A DNA stretch of 64,000 bases from Candidatus Binatia bacterium (GTDB lineage Bacteria > Desulfobacterota > Binatia > HRBIN30). The translations under genes and the position numbers were made by a program. The DNA is taken from the NCBI GenBank assembly GCA_023150935.1, contig JAKLJW010000002.1:124001-188000 (forward strand), in the 5' to 3' direction. This document shows, in pieces, positions 43,918 to 53,927 of the stretch (positions are counted from its first letter, which is position 1; each line of letters begins with the position of its first letter). The notes under the pieces were generated by a model. It saw only the letters and a list, made by a program, of their open reading frames with translations, was not told the DNA's origin and did not search any database.

Positions 43918-44479
43918 GCTCTTCGCGGCGCTGAAGGAGACCTTCGATCGTCTCCACATGCGCTGGTACGTCTTTGGGGCACAGGCCGCGATTCTCTACG
44001 GCTCGCCGCGCCTCACGGCCGACGTGGATATCACCGTCGACATCGCCGAGCGACCCACCGCGGCGCTGATCGACGCGCTGGCGCGTTCCGGGTTCCATCC
44101 GCGGGTCGATACACCCATCGAATTCGTCGAACGTACGCGCGTGCTGCCGCTCGAGCACGTGGCATCCGGGATCGCCGTGGACGTGGTTCTCGCTGGACCC
44201 GGGCTCGAGGAGGTATTCTTCGAACGCCGCCGTGAGGTGTCGATCGAGGACGTAGGCGTGCCCGTCGCCAGCGCCGAGGACATCGTGATCATGAAGGTGC
44301 TCGCCGGTCGGGCCAAGGATCTCGACGATGTCGTGGCCATCGTGACGGCCAATCGCCGTCATCTCGACACGGCACACATCCGACAGACGTTGCACATGCT
44401 GGAAGAAGCACTCGATCGTCGGGACCTACTTGCGGCGTTCGAGCGTGCGCTCACTCAATGTGCCCGCCAACCCCGTTGA
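43898..44479 (+). CDS. Nucleotidyltransferase-fold protein (MNT/AbiEii-like)
   Basis: 193 residues from the ATG at 43898. VFGAQAAILYGSPRLTADVDITVDIAE (about 25-50) is the nucleotidyltransferase G-S-x-R-x-T-x-D-x-D signature with two metal Asp. The rest, EDIVIMKVLAGRAKDLDDVVAIV, fits the AbiEii / DUF6036 type. Proteins of this type either add nucleotides to a partner or act in toxin-antitoxin or abortive-infection systems. It overlaps 20 bases with the small helical gene before it. Confidence 0.82.
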   Translation: MRAPLVELFAALKETFDRLHMRWYVFGAQAAILYGSPRLTADVDITVDIAERPTAALIDALARSGFHPRVDTPIEFVERTRVLPLEHVASGIAVDVVLAGPGLEEVFFERRREVSIEDVGVPVASAEDIVIMKVLAGRAKDLDDVVAIVTANRRHLDTAHIRQTLHMLEEALDRRDLLAAFERALTQCARQPR

Positions 44480-44733
44480 GGAGATGCTGCAGGAGACCAG
44501 CCCGGTCAGGCTGCCGTCTCGGCGCGGGCGCCGTCACCGGCGAGCTTGCGCGACCGGAACTCGATCGCGAGCTTGGCGACCTGGTCAAGCGCGGCGCCGG
44601 TCCTCGACTCTTGACTTCACCGCTCGCCGTCTGAGATGACGTGCGTCCACAAGGACTTCGGGTGTTCGTCAGGCGCTTCAAGCGCGGGGCCGTCAGCCGG
44701 CTCGGTAACGAGCCGCGAATCGTGGGGGATACG

Positions 44734-46041
44734 ATGATGTCGTTCGCGCGCTCACTCGGTTTTTTTCTGGTGGTCTTCACCGGAGTTCCGGCGCTGGCCT
44801 CGGTAACGCCAGAGTCGACCCTCGAAAAGTGCCAGAAGACGGTCAAGACGGAGGGCGCCGGGTTCGTTGCCCGACGCACCAAGGCGATCGAGACCTGCTT
44901 CGCCAAGGTCGCGAAGGAAATCGTCGCCAAAGGAGCCGCCAACGTCGACGGCGCCGTGAGCACGTGCGTGGCCGCGCTGCGTAAGATCGAAAACGCCGCC
45001 GATCCCACCAAGACGCTCACGGCGAAGATGACCGCCAGGGTGACCGCCCGGTGCGGCGCCGGTCCCGACGTTCTCCACACCCTCGGCGACATCCTCGGCA
45101 CCGGCGCCACGGTGTCCGAACCCCTGGCCGCCGGTAACCTCGGGTCGTACTGCAAACGCCACGGGGGCGATGGCGCGATCGACTCGCTAGAGGAATGGCT
45201 TGCCTGCTTCCGCGCGGTCGGCGAATGCGCTTCCAATGCCAGTGTCGCCGCGCATTACCCGCGGGCGCTCGAATGGATCGACGAGATCCAGACGGCGATG
45301 TCGGCATTGTCGCCGGCGCCGACCGACGCCCTGCTGGCGCTGTCGCAGATCGAGCAGGCGATCGAAGGCTCCGTCGACGACAACGAACCCCAGATTCGCT
45401 GCGGCGATCCCTTTCTGCCGGCGACCGGACAAACCACCTGCTGGGACGTCGGCACTCACACTACGACGGCGTGCGCCGGGACGCAGCAGGACGGCGAGGT
45501 GTTGGCGGGCATGCCCCTGGCCTACGTCGACAACGGCGATGGGACGGTCAGCGACCTGACCACCGGGCTCATGTGGGAGAAGAAAGGGGATGACGGCAGC
45601 ATCCACGACTACAACAACCTTGCGATCACCTGGGCTAACGCCTTCAGCTACTTCATCAACCGGCTCAACAACCGCTGCAAGAACGACGAATCGGTCGACT
45701 GCTCCGCCGGCGGCGACAGCGACTGCTCGGGGGTGGGCGGCCCGTGCGGCTTCGCCGGCTATCGTAACTGGAGGGTGCCGAACATGCGCGAGTTAGCCAG
45801 CATCATCGACTACTCCGCTCAGAGCCCGGCCGTGAAACCGGTATTCCACGACTCGATCGCCTGCACGCCGGGTTGCTCGCACCTGACTTGCAGTTGCACC
45901 AATAACGGCGCGCACTGGACATCGACGACTTACGTGGCGACGCCCGGATCGGCGTGGAATATGACCTTCGGCCAGGGGAATACGGGACCGAGCGTCAAGA
46001 CCACGGGCATGCAGGTGCGCGCGGTACGCGGCGGAACCTGA
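44734..46041 (+). CDS. Exported DUF1566 (Lcl C-terminal) domain protein
   Basis: 435 residues from ATG at 44734, or 44737, with GGGGGAT upstream; a frame from 44641 is open but uncovered by family sequence. Signal peptide about 1-22 (ALASV). The middle (about 30-230) is helical with regularly spaced Cys (LEKCQKTV, ETCFAKV, STCVAAL, ARCGAG), a pattern seen in exported proteins of this type of genome. The C-terminal half has YVDNGDGTVSDLTTGLMWEKK and RNWRVPNMRELASIID, the DUF1566 / Lcl_C domain known from surface lectin-like and fimbrial proteins. No enzymatic activity is predicted. Confidence 0.82.
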   Translation: MMSFARSLGFFLVVFTGVPALASVTPESTLEKCQKTVKTEGAGFVARRTKAIETCFAKVAKEIVAKGAANVDGAVSTCVAALRKIENAADPTKTLTAKMTARVTARCGAGPDVLHTLGDILGTGATVSEPLAAGNLGSYCKRHGGDGAIDSLEEWLACFRAVGECASNASVAAHYPRALEWIDEIQTAMSALSPAPTDALLALSQIEQAIEGSVDDNEPQIRCGDPFLPATGQTTCWDVGTHTTTACAGTQQDGEVLAGMPLAYVDNGDGTVSDLTTGLMWEKKGDDGSIHDYNNLAITWANAFSYFINRLNNRCKNDESVDCSAGGDSDCSGVGGPCGFAGYRNWRVPNMRELASIIDYSAQSPAVKPVFHDSIACTPGCSHLTCSCTNNGAHWTSTTYVATPGSAWNMTFGQGNTGPSVKTTGMQVRAVRGGT

Positions 46042-46222
46042 TGCCCCCGCCAGCCCGGCTGCGGAGACGGGCCCGCGCCACGGCATTGCGCCGCCGTTTG
46101 CGTGACACATCCATGGCGATGTGTGCCATCAGGTGGCATGCCGCCCATGCCGGGAAACTTACACCCAATACCAACTGGCGACGGTACCTGTGGGCACGGA
46201 TCTGGCAGCTTACTCGCCATCG

Positions 46223-47479
46223 ATGAGGCGGTCGCCACGGTCACGTCTTCTCTGCGCCCTGCTTCTGCTCTCGGCGGGCATACAGGTTTGGCCTGCGTGT
46301 ACGGCGCAGGGCGCGGAGCTTCCTGTGGGGGCGGAGAAGTGGCCCGCCGTAACCGACCGGGCCGCACTTAGCGAGGCGGACGTCGCTCTCTTCCTGAAAG
46401 CTAATGCCGTTGCCGAGGAACTGCGCCACGCCGCCGAGGAGCGCTTCGTGGCGGACCTGCCCAGGTACGAAACTGGCCGCGGCAACTCGCGCGATCCCCT
46501 GTCCGGCATCGATTTCGTGCGGGCAATCGAAGCGGTGGAACGAGCCCGCGCGGGAATCGAAGCGGCCGCCTGCGAGAAGACCGGCGTCCCACTTGCCGAG
46601 TACCAGTCGACCTACAAACGACTGCTGCAGGTGAACGATCTGACGCTTCTGGAAGTCAGAACCGCGACGACCCGCGAATCCGTCGCCCGCCTCGCCGAGG
46701 ACAATCTCAACGCCATGGCCGAGGAGGCCTACAGGTTTCAGCGCCAGCGCGAACGCCAGGACCTGCAGGCCGAGGCGGCGCAACTCGCGCAGCGGCGCAC
46801 CAGGTCCCACCAGCTCCGGGAAGGGCAGAGAAAGCGAGAACGGGCCCGCATCGAGGACCGCCTGCGGCGCCTGCCGGGCCAGGAACAGAAACTGCGCGAC
46901 CGTCTCGCCATGTACGGTCAGGTACGCGATCACCAACGCGGCATCGTCGACCGACACACGGCGGCGGTGCGGGATCGGCAGCGCGCCGCCGCGGCGGGCG
47001 TCATCCCGGCTGCGCCGGACGACCGACAGGAAGCGCAGATCGCAACAGCGGTGGCTGCGAAAACGACCCGTCTCGATACGGAAATCGACCGCACCGAGAA
47101 GCGCCTGGCACAACTCGCCTTCGAGCGTCACGAGCTCGAGGCCGCCCTTGCCCGCCTGCCCCCGGCCGGCGAGCAGGAACCTGACGACGACGAGCGCGAT
47201 CTCGAGGCGCAGCTCGCCGATCTCGACCGCAAGATCGCTGCCTTGGACGCACAGATCGAGCACGGCGGCTCCGCCGACGAACTGGCGCCGCTGGTCGCTA
47301 CGTTGCGGGCCCAGAGCGCGGATAAGAGGCACGAACTGGCGCAACTGGAACGAGAACTCGACACGCCGGCGATGCGCCAGGCCGAGCGGGATCGTCCGCT
47401 GGCGCGTCGGCACACCCACGACCTGGTGGCGTCCGGAACGCCCATTCTCGTCGAGCTGCCGCCGGCGGCGCAGCCCTAG
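46223..47479 (+). CDS. Exported coiled-coil protein of unknown function
   Basis: 418 residues from the ATG at 46223; the frame is open from 46121 but MRRSPRSRLLCALLLLS is a clear signal peptide start. A Cys at the end of the hydrophobic core (WPACTAQG) does not fit a lipobox well. Residues about 150-400 are charged heptad helices (ERQDLQAEAAQLAQRRTRS, TRLDTEIDRTEKRLAQLAF) with long coiled-coil potential. It resembles periplasmic coiled-coil proteins, but no family is recognised. Confidence 0.65.
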   Translation: MRRSPRSRLLCALLLLSAGIQVWPACTAQGAELPVGAEKWPAVTDRAALSEADVALFLKANAVAEELRHAAEERFVADLPRYETGRGNSRDPLSGIDFVRAIEAVERARAGIEAAACEKTGVPLAEYQSTYKRLLQVNDLTLLEVRTATTRESVARLAEDNLNAMAEEAYRFQRQRERQDLQAEAAQLAQRRTRSHQLREGQRKRERARIEDRLRRLPGQEQKLRDRLAMYGQVRDHQRGIVDRHTAAVRDRQRAAAAGVIPAAPDDRQEAQIATAVAAKTTRLDTEIDRTEKRLAQLAFERHELEAALARLPPAGEQEPDDDERDLEAQLADLDRKIAALDAQIEHGGSADELAPLVATLRAQSADKRHELAQLERELDTPAMRQAERDRPLARRHTHDLVASGTPILVELPPAAQP

Positions 47480-47616
47480 CGTCTCGCTGTCCTGCCGCCC
47501 CCGGCCGGGCATGTCGGTGCCGACGTCGGGAGCCGGTCCCGTTGGAACTCCGCCCCCGCGCACCTTGCCTCGACAGAGCCGCCGCCATTGCGGGAGTCGC
47601 GGGACCGCCGCCCCGG

Positions 47617-50600
47617 CTAAGGCGGGTCCTGCAACGTGACCCGCACCTGGCGCACTTCGCTGCTCTGACCGGTAGTGTCGGTTACCACGGCGTCGTACCG
47701 GTATACCCGCGAGCGGCACGGGGCGGTGCAATCGGTTAGGATCGGAAAGCCAATGACCCCACTCGCGGTGGGCGGATCGATCGCCTCGCCGCCGATCTGC
47801 AGTCGCACATCGTTCTCCAGGATCCAGAAAAGCTGCCAGGACGACGCGTCGCCGTCCGGGTCGACGAAGCTGAACCGCAACTCGTAGGGCTCGCCGTAGT
47901 TGACGCTGCACGCGACCTGGCCCTTGCACGTGAACGACGTTACCGCCGGAGCCGTCGAGTTGACCTGCAGACACCAGCGCTCCAGCGTGCCGACGTCGCT
48001 CCCGGACCGGTCCGAGACATTCAGTCGCCACGAGCCTGCCAGGTTCTCCCCGCCGAACGCGGTCAGGGCATCGTTGGGAGCGAGACGACCCCCGAGGGCG
48101 GGTGGGTTGTCGGCGCAGGCGTCCTCGGCGGCCGCCGCGGCGGCGTCATCGAGCGTCGCATCGATGTCATCGTTGCTGCAGCCCAGACTGAGCGGCGGCA
48201 CTCCGGGGCGGTCGATCAGCACCACCGTCGAGCCGCTGTTCTCGTGCGTCAGCGAAACCCGCAGATCGCCGACCCAGGTATGCCTGATGGCGAGCTTCAC
48301 GTTGAGATTGTCGATGAACGTTTGCGTGCCGACGGTCAGCCGACTGTCGATTCCGGTCGGATCGTTATCGGGGACCTCGATCGGCGAAGAGATTGCGGCG
48401 CAGAACTCGCCGGGGCGGGGCGAGCCGGTCGGAGTCGGCGATGCGGCGCGACTACCTGTTGGGGTCGGCGTCGCCGTGCGGGTAGCCGTGCGCGTCTGGG
48501 TCATCGTCGGCGTGCGGGTGGGTGTGCGCGTCGGCGTAAACGCTCGCGCGTTGCCGAAGTCGACCTGCGCATACCCGCGCAGCACGTCGGTGATCGGTAT
48601 GTCGGCGGGGTCCGCCGTCGTCTGGCGCCAGCCCGGCTGCTGCACTTCACGCAGGCGGTACGAGCCCACGGCAAGGTTGGCCAGGGCGTAACTGCCGGCG
48701 TCGTCCGTCTTCGTACACGGCTCGACGGCCTGGCCGCAGTCGACCTCCAGCCCGAGGAGCCCCGTAAGCATGCCGTCGCCGTTCGTGTCGATGTAGATCG
48801 TCCAGTCGCGCAGCGGCGTTTCCGCGGCGTCGAAAGTGCCGTCGCCGTCCGAATCTTCGAACTTCCGTCCGGCAATGAAACTCGTCGGCACCGGCGTCGG
48901 TGTCGGGGTGATCGTGGACCCCGGCGGGACGGTGCGTGTGGGCGTACGAGTGCGGGTGGGCGTGCGGGTGGGCGTGAAGGTGCGGGTGCGTGTCGGTGTC
49001 CGGGTCGGCGGCGGGGTCGGCGGGCGGGTTACGGTGGGAGTCGAGGTCGGGGTCTCGGTCGGCGGCGGTGTCCGGGTCGGAGTCATCGTGGGCGTACTCG
49101 TCGGGGTGGCGGTCAGGCTGCGCGGGCCGACTTCGGCGATGGCGATGTAGAGACCGGGATACGGCAACTGAATGGTATCGATCTCGCGCCCGGCCGCCGT
49201 GTCGATAACCGACACCCACGACGAGTTGAACCCCACCACGTACGCGCGTGTCCCGTCGGGGGTGAAGGCAAGGTGACTCGGCCCGCCGTACGTGGTGGGG
49301 ATCTCGTTGCTCACCGTGTTCGCCGAGGCGTCGACGACCGCCACCTTGTTGGCGCCGACCTGGGCCGCGAAAAGGCGGGCACCGTCGCGAGTGAAGGCCA
49401 GTTCGTGGATGTTGGCGCTGCGGGTGCGCATCTCGAAAGTTCGACTGACCGTGTTCGTGCCGGTGTCGATCACCTTCACCGTTGCGTTCGAAGCCACATA
49501 GACCGCGGCCCCGTTCGGGGCGACGGCGAGAGCGAAGGGAGAGAACGATCCCACGGGCAGGAACTCGACGCGCCGGATCACCGTGTTGCTGCCGGTGTCG
49601 ACGACGGCGACCTCCTGGACGAAATGCGGGCCGCTGGGACCGTAGGTCACGGCGACGTACGCCCGGCTGCCGTTGGGCGCGACCGCGATGTCGCTGACGT
49701 TGCTGCGCATCGGAATCGTGGCGACGACACCGCGGGTCGTGAGGTCGACCACGGAGACGTCCTCCGAGACGAAGTTGCCGACGTATGCGAAGCGCCCGTT
49801 CGGGGTCAGCGCCAGATCCCGCGGCCCGTCGCCGACGGTGACCGTGTCGATCGCGGAACGGGTCGCCGTATCGATGATCGTGAGGCTGTCCGAGCCCTCG
49901 TTGACGACATAAGCGAACGCTCCGTCCGGCGCGAAGGCCACGCCGCGCGGGTACTGCGGCAATGGGATCGAACCCGCAACCGTGTCCGTGGCCGTGTCGA
50001 CGATCGTCAGTCGGTCGTAACTCGGGTTGGTGATGTAGGCCACCACTCCCCGGGCCCCCGGGGTCACGGGTGGCGCGGTGGGTAAGGGCGTGGGCGTTTC
50101 CGTCGGCGTCGACGTCGGAGTGTGGGTCGACACGGCAGTGGGAACCTCGACCCGGAAGGTAAGGCGGTTCGAGGTTCCCGGGTTGCCTGACGAATCGAAC
50201 GCCGTGGCCGCCACAGTGAATTCGGTCTGCGTGAAGGTGCCCGCGCGCTTCAAGTCGACCCGGAACGGGTCTCGGCACATAACGCCGAGGCACTCCTGTT
50301 CCGGGTGTACGACCGCTTCGCCGGTGGAGACCAGACGAATTCGCCGCACCTCGACGTTGTCGCGGGCTATGGCGTCAACCCGGATCGATCCCCCCGCCGC
50401 AACGTTTGGCGGAGAGGCGGTCTCGATTCTCACCTCCGGGGGCGTGACATCGACGACGTCGATCGGCTCGGCCGTCTCGCCGCGCAGCACGACATTACCG
50501 TCGAAACTCGCCTCGACGCCAATTCGGATTCTTCCGGGGCGAAGCGCGGACAGTTCCACCGTGTGAGGCCCCAGTCTCGAGCTTCGGATCTCGACCGCGG

Positions 50601-52356
50601 TCGGATCGGACGCACTCCATGTGTAGTTCAGGAAGAGAGGGACCGGATAGGGTGCGATGGGCGAATCCAGATCGGCGTAGCAGGTGCTCCAGTTCCCCTG
50701 TTCCGGCGGGACAACGAGCCGCGGGGGCAGGCACGTGACCCGCAGCCGGTCGGCCAGAGCGACGATGCGTAAATGGTGCGGCTCGGCACTGGAAATCCCG
50801 ACGCCATCGATTGCCGCCGCGTAGGTCCCGGGGGGCAGATTAGGAACGTCGACGTTCACGAGACCGGCGGCGGGAGCCCCCAGCGGCCGCAGCGCCAGCG
50901 TCGCGCCAATGCCCGAACGGTGCCTCAACGATAGCAGGCTCGGGCAGGTGCCGACACCGCGCACCTCCAGTGTCACGCTCTCGAAGGGTGTCGCCGTTCC
51001 CGAGCGCAGGGCGATCAGCTCGGGCTGGATCTTGGTTCCTATGACGTTCGAGGTTGTTCCCGGAATGCGGCGCGTCAGAGACAGCGCTGCGGAACCGCAG
51101 AGCGCCGGCTGATCGGCGGGCAGCCTGAACTCCATGAATCCGGCGCCTCCGGTCTCGGCCCCGACGTCGACGGTGCCGGCCCGGGTGCGCACGCGCAGCA
51201 CCGTGGTCAGGGAGTCCATGCGCTGGCCCTCGACGCGTACGATACCGCCGGCGGTTGCCCATTGCCGTGGCTGGTTATCGGCCGTGCGGAAGGACACGGC
51301 GATCAGAAAGGGGGCGAGCGCCCCGCTGCTTTGCAGCACGGCCCCGGCGAGGAAAGAGATAATCGCGCCAATGGCTACGGCCGCCACCGGCAGCCCACCT
51401 CCGGCGGCCGTCGTCAGTCCGGCGGCGAGCCGCGTGATCGTACCGAGCCGGGAGCCGAGGAGGGCGATCGTCGGGGCGTAGGCGGCACCGTCGCGTGCCG
51501 CGGCGCCGTTGCGGAAGGCTCCGATGTCGGCCAGCAGCAGCCGCATTTGTTCGGGCGCGCCGGACGCCTCGACGGCGGCGTCGAGCCGGGCGGCAGTCGC
51601 CGCTGTGAAGGCGGGATCGGCGCGCAGCTCGGCGTATCGGCCGGCGAGATCCTGCCGGAAGCGTCTCAGGCCTTCGCGGACCAGGGTATGATCGTCGCCG
51701 TACACGTCTTGCAAGTCGAGAGCCTCGTATTCGCGTGTCAGCCGGTCGAGGAGGTCGAGCATGCCGGCGAAGGTGTCGGCAACGCCCATGGGCGTCGGTG
51801 CGGAGATGTCGGCGACGTAGGGGAAGCCCGCAAGGTCGCCGTCGAAGACGATCACTTCCGCCTCCCCCGGGGGGAGGTCGGGCACGATGACGAGGAGCGA
51901 GTCGTCGGCCGAGCGTTCGACGACCTCGGCGTCATGTCCGGCAATGGTCACGGTCTGGAGCCGCTCCGGTGGGCCCAGGTTTATGACGGTGATGCGCAGG
52001 GCTGAGAAGGGCACGATGCCCGCGGCAGTCGCCGGCGTCACGGCGGCGATCAGGGGCGCCGAGGGCGGTGTGCGGCAGTCATCGAAGAGGCACGATGCGG
52101 TGCAGGCGACGTCGGCGGCGGCGATCCGACCGTCGCGGTCGCAGTCGTCGTTACCGCAGGCACTGGCCCCACCCAGTCCACGCAAGGCGGCGACGACGTC
52201 GACCGCCGAGCGGGTCAGACTGCAGTTGGCATCGCCGCGCACGAAGCCGGTTTTCGGTTCCCCGGCGTGCGCGCGGGAAAGCGGAAGGGCGGTCAGGGCG
52301 ACCCCGGCCAGTCCGGCCGCAACGCACGCCAGCGGGCGCAAGCTCGCGGGCGCCAT
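47617..52356 (-). CDS. Giant surface protein: dockerin-like, IPT, YVTN propeller, SdrD-B-like and P-domain
   Basis: 1579 residues from ATG at 52356 (MAPASLRPLACVAAG), a signal peptide start; the frame extends 40 codons upstream without signal sequence. An N-terminal dockerin-like Asp-rich pair (about 35-95: GDANCSLTRSAVDVV, DCDRDGRIAAADVAC) precedes an IPT-like domain and a helical domain of unknown type. Further Ig-like parts are followed by a YVTN propeller of about seven repeats (about 760-1070: AYVVNEGSDSLTIIDTAT). Two TPT/RTPTRT linkers bracket an SdrD-B-like domain (GRKFEDSDGDGTFDAAE). A proprotein-convertase P-domain (about 1355-1510: VGDLRVSLTHENSGS) and a final Ig-like domain close it. 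Secreted or surface-displayed, adhesive role likely. Confidence 0.8.
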   Translation of the reverse strand: MAPASLRPLACVAAGLAGVALTALPLSRAHAGEPKTGFVRGDANCSLTRSAVDVVAALRGLGGASACGNDDCDRDGRIAAADVACTASCLFDDCRTPPSAPLIAAVTPATAAGIVPFSALRITVINLGPPERLQTVTIAGHDAEVVERSADDSLLVIVPDLPPGEAEVIVFDGDLAGFPYVADISAPTPMGVADTFAGMLDLLDRLTREYEALDLQDVYGDDHTLVREGLRRFRQDLAGRYAELRADPAFTAATAARLDAAVEASGAPEQMRLLLADIGAFRNGAAARDGAAYAPTIALLGSRLGTITRLAAGLTTAAGGGLPVAAVAIGAIISFLAGAVLQSSGALAPFLIAVSFRTADNQPRQWATAGGIVRVEGQRMDSLTTVLRVRTRAGTVDVGAETGGAGFMEFRLPADQPALCGSAALSLTRRIPGTTSNVIGTKIQPELIALRSGTATPFESVTLEVRGVGTCPSLLSLRHRSGIGATLALRPLGAPAAGLVNVDVPNLPPGTYAAAIDGVGISSAEPHHLRIVALADRLRVTCLPPRLVVPPEQGNWSTCYADLDSPIAPYPVPLFLNYTWSASDPTAVEIRSSRLGPHTVELSALRPGRIRIGVEASFDGNVVLRGETAEPIDVVDVTPPEVRIETASPPNVAAGGSIRVDAIARDNVEVRRIRLVSTGEAVVHPEQECLGVMCRDPFRVDLKRAGTFTQTEFTVAATAFDSSGNPGTSNRLTFRVEVPTAVSTHTPTSTPTETPTPLPTAPPVTPGARGVVAYITNPSYDRLTIVDTATDTVAGSIPLPQYPRGVAFAPDGAFAYVVNEGSDSLTIIDTATRSAIDTVTVGDGPRDLALTPNGRFAYVGNFVSEDVSVVDLTTRGVVATIPMRSNVSDIAVAPNGSRAYVAVTYGPSGPHFVQEVAVVDTGSNTVIRRVEFLPVGSFSPFALAVAPNGAAVYVASNATVKVIDTGTNTVSRTFEMRTRSANIHELAFTRDGARLFAAQVGANKVAVVDASANTVSNEIPTTYGGPSHLAFTPDGTRAYVVGFNSSWVSVIDTAAGREIDTIQLPYPGLYIAIAEVGPRSLTATPTSTPTMTPTRTPPPTETPTSTPTVTRPPTPPPTRTPTRTRTFTPTRTPTRTRTPTRTVPPGSTITPTPTPVPTSFIAGRKFEDSDGDGTFDAAETPLRDWTIYIDTNGDGMLTGLLGLEVDCGQAVEPCTKTDDAGSYALANLAVGSYRLREVQQPGWRQTTADPADIPITDVLRGYAQVDFGNARAFTPTRTPTRTPTMTQTRTATRTATPTPTGSRAASPTPTGSPRPGEFCAAISSPIEVPDNDPTGIDSRLTVGTQTFIDNLNVKLAIRHTWVGDLRVSLTHENSGSTVVLIDRPGVPPLSLGCSNDDIDATLDDAAAAAAEDACADNPPALGGRLAPNDALTAFGGENLAGSWRLNVSDRSGSDVGTLERWCLQVNSTAPAVTSFTCKGQVACSVNYGEPYELRFSFVDPDGDASSWQLFWILENDVRLQIGGEAIDPPTASGVIGFPILTDCTAPCRSRVYRYDAVVTDTTGQSSEVRQVRVTLQDPP

Positions 52357-52403
52357 CGAGACAGTATCTTCTGGATGCCGTCTGTTTGTCGAGCGCTGGG
52401 CGC

Positions 52404-52613
52404 CCCTCGCCCAAGGCCACGGCAAAGTCGTTGACGGAGGGTGTACACCAGGCCTGCCCCTCGATACACGGCCCAAGAAGACGGGCCGTTACTCGGGGCG
52501 AACGGTCTTGTGGTCTTGCTGAAACCGAAAAACCCGTTCGAGCCGAGTAGCCGCCCTCTTCTGGCGGCGTATCGAGGCTCTGTCAGCGACTTTGCCGTGG
52601 CCCTGGCCCCTCG
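52404..52613. repeat. Long imperfect inverted repeat (about 100 bp arms)
   Basis: Two arms in opposite orientation meet near 52518. GGCCACGGCAAAGTCGTTGAC (52415-52435) matches the reverse complement of 52582-52602 in 20 of 21 positions. Closer to the centre CCTCGATAC (52459-52467) matches 52569-52577, and ACTCGG...CGAACGG (52491-52505) matches 52533-52548. The arms look like two head-to-head copies of one dispersed repeat, and could fold as a long hairpin. The rest of the gap 52357-52744 holds no gene; CATTCCCGCGAATGCGG (52638-52654) is another small repeat-like hairpin. Confidence 0.75.
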
Positions 52614-52744
52614 CCGGAATTCGGTGCGCGACGCGCCATTCCCGCGAATGCGGCAATCCATGGGATCGTGGGTGGGTCCCGTCGCAGCGATCGGGCCGAC
52701 CCCGTGGCTCGACAATGTTGCCGGAGTTTCGTAGAGGGCGCGGC

Positions 52745-53926
52745 ATGGGCGACGGCGCGTCTCCAGTGGTCGAGCGGATCGAGTTGTTCCCGGTACACGT
52801 TCCCTTTCGCGAGGCCGTTCGCGAGGCAATGGCGCGTTCGGAAGGTGGACTCGGAATGGCGATACCCGCGGAGGAGCCGTGGACGGGCGGCGACTTCGTC
52901 ATCGCGCGCCTGACGGCCGGCGACGGCTCGCAAGGAGTCGGCGAGGCCTTCGTGTGGTTGCCCGAAACCGGGGTCTCGCCCGCGCAGGTGACACTTGCGG
53001 TTAGCGGCGGCCTGGCGCGCTACGTCTTAGGCGCGGACCCGTTCGCCGTCGAACGTTTGCGCGCGCGCATGGACGCCAACGTCGCACGCAGCGAAGTCGC
53101 CAAGGGGCTGCTCGACATGGCGCTCTACGATCTGATGGGTCGGATTGCGAAACGCCCCGCGCACGACTTCATGGGTGGCCGTGGCGGCGACACGTTGCCG
53201 CTGGCGGCGCTCGTCCCGCTGATGGATGCCGGCGCCATGGCAAGCATGTGCGATGCGTTCAAGGCCGGCGGCACCTCCACCTTCCGGCTCAAGCTCGGCC
53301 GCGGAGTCGAGGCGGACCGCGCGATCGTTGCACGGGTGCGCGAGGCGGTCGGTACCGAGGTGCGGCTGCGCGTCGACTACAATCAGGCGTATACCCCGGA
53401 CGAGGCCGTACGCGCCATTCGCGCGATCGCCCCGTACGGTATCGACTGCGCCGAGCAACCGGTGCGGGCCGGCGACTGGCTCGGCATGGTGCGGGTGCAG
53501 CGCGCGGTCGACGTTCCGCTCATGGCACACGAGGGCTGTTTCTCGTTCGCGGATTTCACCGCGCTCGTCGAACTCGGCGCCGTGCGGGTGCTGGGCGTCA
53601 ACTCCGAACGGCCGGGCGGCATCACCCAGGCCTTGCGCGCCATCGACTATGCGGCGGCCAGAGGCCTGGGTACGGTGCTGCACAACCAGCCGCTCGGCAT
53701 CGCCTCGGCGGCGCAGATTCACATCGCCACGGCGCGCGCCGCGGTGTTGGGCCACGCCATGGAGCTGTTCGGCCACATCATGCTGGAGGACGACCTCATC
53801 GTCGACCCGCTCGACTACTCGGGCGGCAGCGTTCGCGTGCCCGCCGGTGCGGGTTTAGGGATTACCCTCGACGAAGCCGCGCTCGACCGCTACACGGCCG
53901 CGCCGCCGGTCGCGATCGAGGGCTGA
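52745..53926 (+). CDS. Enolase-superfamily racemase/dehydratase (mandelate racemase-like)
   Basis: 393 residues from ATG at 52745; the longer frame to 52592 overlaps a repeat region. The metal ligands are visible in order as RVDYNQAYT (Asp), CAEQPV (Glu) and AHEGCFS (Glu/Asp) at the ends of barrel strands. The second-strand motif is R-x-K (FRLKLGRG) rather than the common K-x-K. The seventh strand has VNSERPGGIT, without the Lys that serves as base in the muconate-cycloisomerase group, and then VLHNQPLGIASAAQIH with a His, as in the mandelate racemase group. The substrate is an alpha-proton carboxylate, unidentified. It is cotranscribed with an amidohydrolase (one base between genes) and a GNAT enzyme. 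Confidence 0.86.
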   Translation: MGDGASPVVERIELFPVHVPFREAVREAMARSEGGLGMAIPAEEPWTGGDFVIARLTAGDGSQGVGEAFVWLPETGVSPAQVTLAVSGGLARYVLGADPFAVERLRARMDANVARSEVAKGLLDMALYDLMGRIAKRPAHDFMGGRGGDTLPLAALVPLMDAGAMASMCDAFKAGGTSTFRLKLGRGVEADRAIVARVREAVGTEVRLRVDYNQAYTPDEAVRAIRAIAPYGIDCAEQPVRAGDWLGMVRVQRAVDVPLMAHEGCFSFADFTALVELGAVRVLGVNSERPGGITQALRAIDYAAARGLGTVLHNQPLGIASAAQIHIATARAAVLGHAMELFGHIMLEDDLIVDPLDYSGGSVRVPAGAGLGITLDEAALDRYTAAPPVAIEG

Positions 53927-53927
53927 C

